A stretch of 64,000 nt of DNA, from contig JANYHF010000008.1 of the NCBI GenBank assembly GCA_025359185.1, forward strand, positions 1 through 64,000, given 5' to 3'. Below are positions 59,400-64,000 of the stretch, one piece after another. The DNA is from Hyphomicrobiaceae bacterium (GTDB taxonomy: Bacteria; Pseudomonadota; Alphaproteobacteria; Rhizobiales; Hyphomicrobiaceae). The position numbers and the translations under genes are program-made. Position 1 is the stretch's first letter. Each line of letters starts with the position of its first letter. The notes under the pieces were generated by a model. The model did not search any database. It was given only the letters and a program-made list of their open reading frames with translations, and had not been told where the DNA came from.

Positions 59400-59732
59400 T
59401 TAGAAACCAACTGACACGCTCAAGCCGCCGCCCGATCCAACAAACACGTTTACGCCGGGATAGCCATAGGCGTATACGCCGTGACGCCGATGTGTGATGT
59501 AAGCGTTGTAGCCGGGATACTGATACCCGTCGCCGTTGTCGGCATAGTAATAGTTGTGATGCGGCCGCGCGTAAACGTAGTTCACGTGCTGGCGGCGAAC
59601 GTGGTGGTGACCGTTGACACCAACATACACGCCATAGCCGCTATACACATGCTGATGGGCAGAAGCGGCAGGCGCCGTCATGGCGAAGCCCGTCAACGCG
59701 ACCGCCGCGGCAATCAAAGTGTTCCTGAGCAT
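59400..59732 (-). CDS. Exported Tyr/His/Gly-rich small protein
   Basis: The 110-residue protein has a clear signal peptide (MLRNTLIAAAVALTGFAM ending PAASA). The mature part is rich in Tyr, His, Gly, Asn and Val, with clusters such as NGHHHVRRQH, RPHHNYYYADN and THRRHGVYAYG. About ten His residues suggest metal or heme binding or a surface role, but no family is recognised. The start ATG 59732 is preceded by an AAGGAG-type site on the minus strand. It lies between the intradiol dioxygenase and the methyltransferase. Confidence 0.65.
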   Translation of the reverse strand: MLRNTLIAAAVALTGFAMTAPAASAHQHVYSGYGVYVGVNGHHHVRRQHVNYVYARPHHNYYYADNGDGYQYPGYNAYITHRRHGVYAYGYPGVNVFVGSGGGLSVSVGF

Positions 59733-59868
59733 CGATTCAACTCCTTGTTTTCAACAGCGTGATTCGAGAACGCCAGAGGCAGCCGTCTGGACCAAAGGCG
59801 GTCCGTTGCCGTGCGTCTTAGCCTGAGTGTGGTTGTAGCAGAATTGCGGCCAGTTTGCGCCCGCAAAC

Positions 59869-60570
59869 TCAACCCCACACGACGATATCAAATGTTCCAG
59901 CCAAAGCGCCGGGCTCCAACCCGCTGGCCGGGTCAAGGCGCACGGTGACGGCGTCGCGCTGGCGCGGATCGGCAATGCCGTTTAGGACGCCATCGCCCAC
60001 GTTCAGCGGCTCGCCGGCGACGTACATTTGAGTTGTGAGGGCTGCCCCTGCCGCTGTCTCCAGATGAAAATGTATGTGCGGTGTGCGGCCGGAATAGGCG
60101 ACGGGCCTAATGGTCCGAAACGCATAGCTGCCATCGGCCCCGCTCATGATGCGTCCCCGGCTCTGGAAGCCGGCGTCGTGACGGCGGGTCGCGGTCTCGT
60201 CGTAGGGATGACGGTAGACACCGTTGGCATCGCATTGCCAGATTTCGACGCGCGTGCCGCTGAGTGGATTGCCGTGCTTGTCGAGCACGCGGCCCATGAC
60301 ATGAGTGACGGTGCCTTGCGCCTGTGCCGCCTCGCCTTGCACTTTCACCAAGTCCGCATCCACGTCACCGGTCCAATCCTTGGGGTAGAACGGGCCTTCG
60401 GTCTGGTCCGGTGTAGGCAGCTTTTCGCCCGGTTGCAGTTTCACAACCCTCTGACGGGCCTGAAGGGCTGTGAAACTGCCCGCTCCAAATCCGATCATGG
60501 CCACGGCGGCGATGCCAACGATCATCTTTCGGCGGCCAAGTTGGGGCGTCAGAACGGGCAAGACAGGCAT
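59869..60570 (-). CDS. Exported intradiol dioxygenase-like protein
   Basis: The domain resembles the catalytic part of protocatechuate 3,4-dioxygenase, which cleaves catechol rings with Fe(III). TEGPFYP marks the start of the fold. Fe ligands appear as Tyr in NGVYRHPYDE and His in RTPHIHFHLE. With ATG 60570 the protein is 233 residues and has an N-terminal segment with twin Arg (LGRRKMIVGIAAV) before a hydrophobic stretch, so Tat export is possible. Exported intradiol enzymes of unknown substrate exist in several bacteria. No aromatic-degradation genes are nearby. Starts at 60675 or the internal Met are alternatives. Confidence 0.8.
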   Translation of the reverse strand: MPVLPVLTPQLGRRKMIVGIAAVAMIGFGAGSFTALQARQRVVKLQPGEKLPTPDQTEGPFYPKDWTGDVDADLVKVQGEAAQAQGTVTHVMGRVLDKHGNPLSGTRVEIWQCDANGVYRHPYDETATRRHDAGFQSRGRIMSGADGSYAFRTIRPVAYSGRTPHIHFHLETAAGAALTTQMYVAGEPLNVGDGVLNGIADPRQRDAVTVRLDPASGLEPGALAGTFDIVVWG

Positions 60571-60979
60571 CCATGACAGGGTTGGGGGTCCTCGCTTCGC
60601 GATCGCTTCAAGCCCAATTTTCGGGCAATTTTGTGTACATACAAGAACTACGTAAAAGCCGATCGTCTTGTCCAAATTCGTTATTTGAGTTTACCGGCTC
60701 CACGTTCGTCGTCCCGGATGCGCTGCAGTATCGTTCGTGGTGCAGCGCGGATCCGGGATCTTGGCTGCGGATCCATCAATTATCTGTCGAACAAGGCCCC
60801 TCCCCCTGTGTACTGCGCACCGACAAAGGGTCGCTGCGCCGCGCACGGGATGACGAGCCACTGCTTCCGTCTTCGGATATGGGTGTTGAGTGCGATCCAC
60901 AAGCGTGCGCCGAAGGTGGCGTTGGCCAGGGTGCTTCTGCTATGCGAGGCGGTACCCGCATCAGAGCAAAACCAATCCC
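60571..60979. other. Repeat-containing gap between the dioxygenase and tusA
   Basis: The 409-bp gap holds the second copy of the composite repeat (60708-60854) and otherwise nothing recognisable. It must contain the start region of the dioxygenase (minus) and of the TusA-like gene (plus). Confidence 0.5.
60708..60854. repeat. Second copy of the composite palindromic repeat
   Basis: 60708-60764 matches 9118-9174 (shared core CCCGGATGCGCTGCAG, then GTGGTGCAG and a CCGGGA block). 60828-60854 matches 9249-9275 (GCGCACGGGA core), in the same relative order and orientation. The spacing between halves differs. The flanking 25-bp arms found at 9.1 kb are not seen here. Confidence 0.7.
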
Positions 60980-61219
60980 GTGACCGGCACCGTTCTCGAC
61001 ACCACTGGCCTCAACTGTCCACTGCCCTTCTTGAAGTTGCGCAAGGCACTGCGCAGCCTGGATGTGGGCGCACGCATTGAGGTGCTCAGCACCGACCCGC
61101 TCGCACCAGCTGATTTCCGCGAGCTGTGCGCGGCGCTGGGCCATGAGATCGTCACCGCGCGCAAAGAAGGCAGCATCACACGCACCCTGATCGAGGTCAA
61201 AGGCGCCCGGCCTCAATGA
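60980..61219 (+). CDS. TusA/SirA-like sulfur carrier protein
   Basis: TusA-family proteins carry persulfide sulfur or act in redox control. The 79-residue protein has the CPxP motif in TTGLNCPLPFLKLRKALRSL and the usual alpha/beta fold end (GSITRTLIEVKG). I start it at GTG 60980; upstream the frame runs into the repeat. It overlaps the convergent ABC ATPase gene by 23 nt at the 3' ends. The exact partner is unknown. Confidence 0.85.
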   Translation: MTGTVLDTTGLNCPLPFLKLRKALRSLDVGARIEVLSTDPLAPADFRELCAALGHEIVTARKEGSITRTLIEVKGARPQ

Positions 61220-61952
61220 TCCGCTTCAAGAATCCGCGTGTGCGCTCTTCCTCCGGATCACCGAACATCTTGTCTGGCGGCCCCTCTTCATGCACGCGGC
61301 CCTCGAACAGGAAACACACCTTGCTAGCGACTTCGCGCGCGAAACCCATCTCATGGGTGGCCAGCATCAGCGTCATGCCCTGTCTGGCCAGATCGCGCAC
61401 GATGTCGAGCACATCGGAGACCAGTTCAGGGTCGAGCGCCGAGGTGATTTCGTCCAGCAGCATCACCTTGGGGTCCATGGCCAGCGCCCGCACAATGGCG
61501 ACGCGCTGCTGCTGGCCACCCGACAGCCGGTCCGGGTAGTCCCGCGCCTTTGCCTCCAAGCCGATGCGTTTGAGCAGCGCCATCGCCCGTGCCTCGGCCT
61601 CGGCACGCGGCTGCTTCAGCACGCAGATGGGCGCCAGCGTGACGTTTTCCAAGACGCTCATATGCGGGAACAAGTTAAAGCTCTGGAACACGATGCCGAC
61701 ATTGCGGCGCAGGCGGTCGATATCCACGCCCGGACCCGACACCCGGTCGCCCGCCAGCCGGATCTCACCGTCCTGGATACCTTCAAGCCCATTGATGCAG
61801 CGCAACAAAGTGGACTTGCCGCAGCCCGACGGCCCGATCAGGCAAACGACCTGATGCTCGTTGACGCTAAGATCGAGCCCGCGCAGTACATCGTGCGAGC
61901 CAAAAGCCTTGCGGACGCCAAGCATTTCCAGAAGCGGCATCCGCAAACTCAC
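61197..61952 (-). CDS. Polar amino acid ABC transporter, ATP-binding protein
   Basis: The 251-residue ATPase has Walker A GPSGCGKST, the signature LSGGQQQRVAIVRAL, Walker B VMLLDEITSALDP and the H-loop THEMGFA, all typical of GlnQ/HisP/AapP-type subunits for polar amino acids. It starts 3 bp after the stop of the small exported protein gene, so it is translated together with it. The permease lies further upstream in the same operon. Substrate is not determinable. Confidence 0.94.
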   Translation of the reverse strand: MSLRMPLLEMLGVRKAFGSHDVLRGLDLSVNEHQVVCLIGPSGCGKSTLLRCINGLEGIQDGEIRLAGDRVSGPGVDIDRLRRNVGIVFQSFNLFPHMSVLENVTLAPICVLKQPRAEAEARAMALLKRIGLEAKARDYPDRLSGGQQQRVAIVRALAMDPKVMLLDEITSALDPELVSDVLDIVRDLARQGMTLMLATHEMGFAREVASKVCFLFEGRVHEEGPPDKMFGDPEEERTRGFLKRIIEAGRL

Positions 61953-61955
61953 GTT

Positions 61956-62330
61956 TCAACGACAACGCACGTTGTTATCGGCGACATGGGCCTCACGCCA
62001 TTTCAGCGACAATCCCATCGCCGTAGCATAGAGGGTGACACGCGTTTGGGTGATGTTCCCACTCGAAACGCAGCGGGCTTTGGCGGTCCAGAGGTTTCGC
62101 CCGCCCGCGATGTTTCTGAGATCACAATGGGTCTCATATTGGTCAAACGTCCAGCGGGTCATCACGATCGGAGCATTTTCGCTGCTGGGTGGCAGCCGGC
62201 ATTGTGCAGCGGTGGTGGCCCATTTTCCTATATAGGCTGGCCGGGCCTCAGCTGCGGTCGCTGCCAGCACAAGCGCCAAAATGGCGGCGGCAAACCCGGT
62301 ACGCCGTTTCGTCAAAGCCATGGCACGCAT
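61956..62330 (-). CDS. Small exported four-cysteine protein (paralogue 2)
   Basis: The 124-residue protein (ATG 62330, GGAGAG site upstream) has a signal peptide ending near ATAAEA. The mature part opens RPAYIGKWATTAAQC and keeps Cys in AAQC, ETHC, KARC and the terminal VRCR. It clearly resembles the upstream gene product (YxGxW start, WxxxARC, TLYAT/TLWAT and NxVRC end). No known family is recognised. Its position between permease and ATPase genes, with 3 bp to the ATPase start, is unusual for an ABC operon. Confidence 0.7.
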   Translation of the reverse strand: MRAMALTKRRTGFAAAILALVLAATAAEARPAYIGKWATTAAQCRLPPSSENAPIVMTRWTFDQYETHCDLRNIAGGRNLWTAKARCVSSGNITQTRVTLYATAMGLSLKWREAHVADNNVRCR

Positions 62331-62361
62331 GTTACTCTCCTGACTTGCAGCCAACTGTTTG

Positions 62362-62739
62362 TCACTTGCAGCGGACATAGTTCGCGATGCCAGCTTCACC
62401 GGCATATCTCAACGTCAGAACCTTCTTGGTGGCCCAGAGAGTGAACCTGTTCGTTGTTCGAGTGCCATCGCCTGAACAGCGCGCGACGACGTTCCAGGCC
62501 CCGGCCGTACGGACGACAGAGCGGAAGGCACAGTTCTCCTCAAAGAAGTGGTATGAGTTCGCCTTGATAATGAAATGCGCGTCGGTGTTGGGGGCCGGGC
62601 ACAAGTCTGGGCTGGCAGACCAAGTCCCAACATACAGTGGTTTGGCGCTGGCGGCTGAGGCAAAGCACGCGAAGGCAGCAGCGGCAACCACCGTTGCAAC
62701 CGGACGATGCAAAGGACGGCGATGTTTCACACAACTCAT
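62362..62739 (-). CDS. Small exported four-cysteine protein (paralogue 1)
   Basis: The 125-residue protein (ATG 62739, GGAGAG site) has a signal peptide ending ASAASA. The mature part opens KPLYVGTWSASPDLC and has Cys in PDLC, EENC, VARC and the final VRCK, matching its neighbour in spacing. It is about 85 residues when mature, far too small for a solute-binding protein. Two disulfides in a lipocalin-like or beta-rich fold are possible. It follows the permease gene by 73 bp and precedes paralogue 2 by 31 bp, all in one direction. Confidence 0.7.
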   Translation of the reverse strand: MSCVKHRRPLHRPVATVVAAAAFACFASAASAKPLYVGTWSASPDLCPAPNTDAHFIIKANSYHFFEENCAFRSVVRTAGAWNVVARCSGDGTRTTNRFTLWATKKVLTLRYAGEAGIANYVRCK

Positions 62740-62812
62740 GTCGCTCTCCTGAATTGAGGGCCTTACTGACGGTGTGAGGCTAACTGCAATTCCTCGTACT
62801 TGTCCATCTAGA

Positions 62813-63919
62813 TCATCCGCCTGCTCGCATACGCCTTTGATCATGCTCAACCAGCCGGTCCACCAGCCGCGCCTGCGGAATGGTGATGAGCACGAACAGG
62901 AGGCCAACGATGGTCACGGCCGACAGATTAAAGTGGTTCGACGCAATAATGCGCGACTGATTAAAGCTGTCGAGCACGCCGATCACTTGCACCAGCGCCG
63001 TGTCCTTCTGCAAGCCGATGAAATCGTTCAGCAGCGGCGGTATGATCCTGCGTATCGCCTGCGGGACGATCACATGGCGCAGCGCCTGGAGGTGCGAGAG
63101 GCCGAGCGAGCGCGCCGCCGCCATCTGGCTCCAATGCACGCTATCGATGCCAGACCGGTAGACCTCGGCGACATAAGCGCCATAAACGAGTGTCAGTGCA
63201 AAGATGGCATAGCAGGGCAGCGGCAGATCGCCCAAAAAGGGCAGGCCCGCCAGGGGAATGCCGAAACCGACGAGATAGACGGTGATGATCACCGGAAAGC
63301 CGCGGAAGATGTCGCAATAGACCGTGGCGAGGAAACGGACGGGCCGGCCAGCCTCACCAGGGATCAGCCTCGCTATGGCGACCAGTAATCCCCAGATCAG
63401 CACCAGAACTTCGGCGCACATGAAGATCAGGACGTTGACCATGAAGGCCTTGGCGACCAGTGGCGTGAAATCGCGGATCAGCTTGGCGTCGAAAAAGGTC
63501 TTGCTGACTTGCCCGTCATTGGCCGTGAAAAACGCGATTCCGCCAAGGACCAGCAGCGCGGCGGCGCCGTAGCCGAGCGTGATAAACGACCACTCTCGCG
63601 AACTGGCGGCGGCGATGCGGGCGGCGACCAAGTCCCCGGCAGCCAGATTCGGTTGCACCCGGAACGATGCGGCAATGGCCCGGCTCGCCGGCCACACCAG
63701 CAATGTACACGCCGCAAGCACGGCGACCATGGCTGCATCAGCTGCCGAAGAACTCAGCACTTCGCGCGCCAGCAGCCCACGCAGATTGAACAAAACGAGT
63801 GTGGCGACGCCGAGAATCGCAACGACAGCCGCCAGCGCCCCCCAAGCCAACCCGCCCGATGCCTTGGGCTGCGACGGCGCCCCCCAGTCCAGCTGCGTCT
63901 GTTCGGATGCGAGGGTCAC
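62813..63919 (-). CDS. Polar amino acid ABC transporter permease with N-terminal extension
   Basis: The C-terminal half is a HisM/GlnM-type permease domain with the EAA-like loop AARSLGLSHLQALRHV, followed by PQAIRRIIPPLLNDFIGLQKD. The N-terminal 140 residues add three further hydrophobic helices (about 23-45, 61-86 and 109-133), giving 368 residues rather than about 220-240. AapM/BztC-type permeases are also extended, which makes a general amino acid transporter plausible. It starts at GTG 63919. The binding protein and second permease would lie beyond the window edge. Confidence 0.9.
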   Translation of the reverse strand: MTLASEQTQLDWGAPSQPKASGGLAWGALAAVVAILGVATLVLFNLRGLLAREVLSSSAADAAMVAVLAACTLLVWPASRAIAASFRVQPNLAAGDLVAARIAAASSREWSFITLGYGAAALLVLGGIAFFTANDGQVSKTFFDAKLIRDFTPLVAKAFMVNVLIFMCAEVLVLIWGLLVAIARLIPGEAGRPVRFLATVYCDIFRGFPVIITVYLVGFGIPLAGLPFLGDLPLPCYAIFALTLVYGAYVAEVYRSGIDSVHWSQMAAARSLGLSHLQALRHVIVPQAIRRIIPPLLNDFIGLQKDTALVQVIGVLDSFNQSRIIASNHFNLSAVTIVGLLFVLITIPQARLVDRLVEHDQRRMRAGG

Positions 63920-63975
63920 AATCGTTTGGACTCTGAATAAGACACGCAGACTCGGCGGTACCGGCAGCGGCGGCT

Positions 63976-64000
63976 GTTGATCGAGTGAGTATCGATCAAC
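63976..64000. terminator. Perfect 9-bp inverted repeat at the window edge
   Basis: GTTGATCGA (63976-63984) pairs with TCGATCAAC (63992-64000) around a 7-nt loop, 57 bp upstream of the permease start. In amino acid ABC operons a hairpin often follows the binding-protein gene and trims expression of the downstream genes, which would suit this place. It could also be an operator. Confidence 0.4.

Overview
The window is a stretch of high-GC chromosome from an alphaproteobacterium, most likely of the order Hyphomicrobiales (Rhizobiales). Evidence for this is the C4 haem pathway enzyme 5-aminolevulinate synthase, an aa3 cytochrome oxidase cluster with a small membrane gene between ctaB and ctaG, the ntrY-ntrX-dat-hfq-hflX order, the acpP-fabF-mltG-yicC-gmk order, and an ALDH-fused PutA. 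The genus cannot be fixed from the sequence alone. Nearly everything is chromosomal core. There is no prophage, CRISPR array, tRNA or rRNA that I could recognise.

Layout. 1-140 looks like the right end of an IS21-type insertion sequence lying against the terminator of a ribosomal protein operon (rpsF-rpsR-rplI, minus strand). 2.2-9.06 kb is a plus-strand run for fatty acid synthesis, cell wall and nucleotides (fabD, fabG, acpP, fabF, mltG, yicC, gmk). 9.4-13.8 kb holds a family 4 uracil-DNA glycosylase, a small exported protein, ETF-ubiquinone oxidoreductase and glyA. 14.07-20.74 kb is the complete aa3 oxidase structural and assembly cluster (coxB, coxA, ctaB, small membrane gene, ctaG, coxC, DUF983, SURF1). 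20.8-27.7 kb is thrC, an M16 peptidase, a GNAT acetyltransferase and a large membrane PAS-GGDEF-EAL protein whose two catalytic domains both look degenerate.

28.4-34.9 kb carries ntrY, ntrX, a D-amino acid transaminase, hfq and hflX. mazG and pepA follow on the minus strand, and pepA diverges from the LPS export and outer-membrane run lptF-lptG-lptD-surA-pdxA-rsmA, most of whose junctions overlap. A lone methyltransferase and putA (minus) come next, then panC, parE, an unrecognised exported helical protein, a TolC-type outer-membrane factor and a tandem universal stress protein. The last 7 kb (mostly minus strand) has hemA, a homocysteine S-methyltransferase-like protein, a Tyr/His/Gly-rich exported protein, an exported intradiol dioxygenase, a TusA-like protein (plus), and a polar amino acid ABC transporter operon. 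Two small paralogous exported four-cysteine proteins are inserted between the transporter permease and ATPase genes.

Most interesting points: the paired exported Cys proteins inside the ABC operon; the doubly degenerate GGDEF/EAL receptor-like protein; a Gly/Arg-rich tail on ribosomal protein bS6; two dispersed palindromic repeat families (3.2 and 32.1 kb; 9.1 and 60.7 kb); a possible 34-residue membrane peptide after panC; and an unrecognised exported protein after parE. No obviously new multi-gene system stands out. The ABC-operon pair is the best candidate. Start codons were chosen from ribosome-binding sites and family length, and several differ from the longest open frame.
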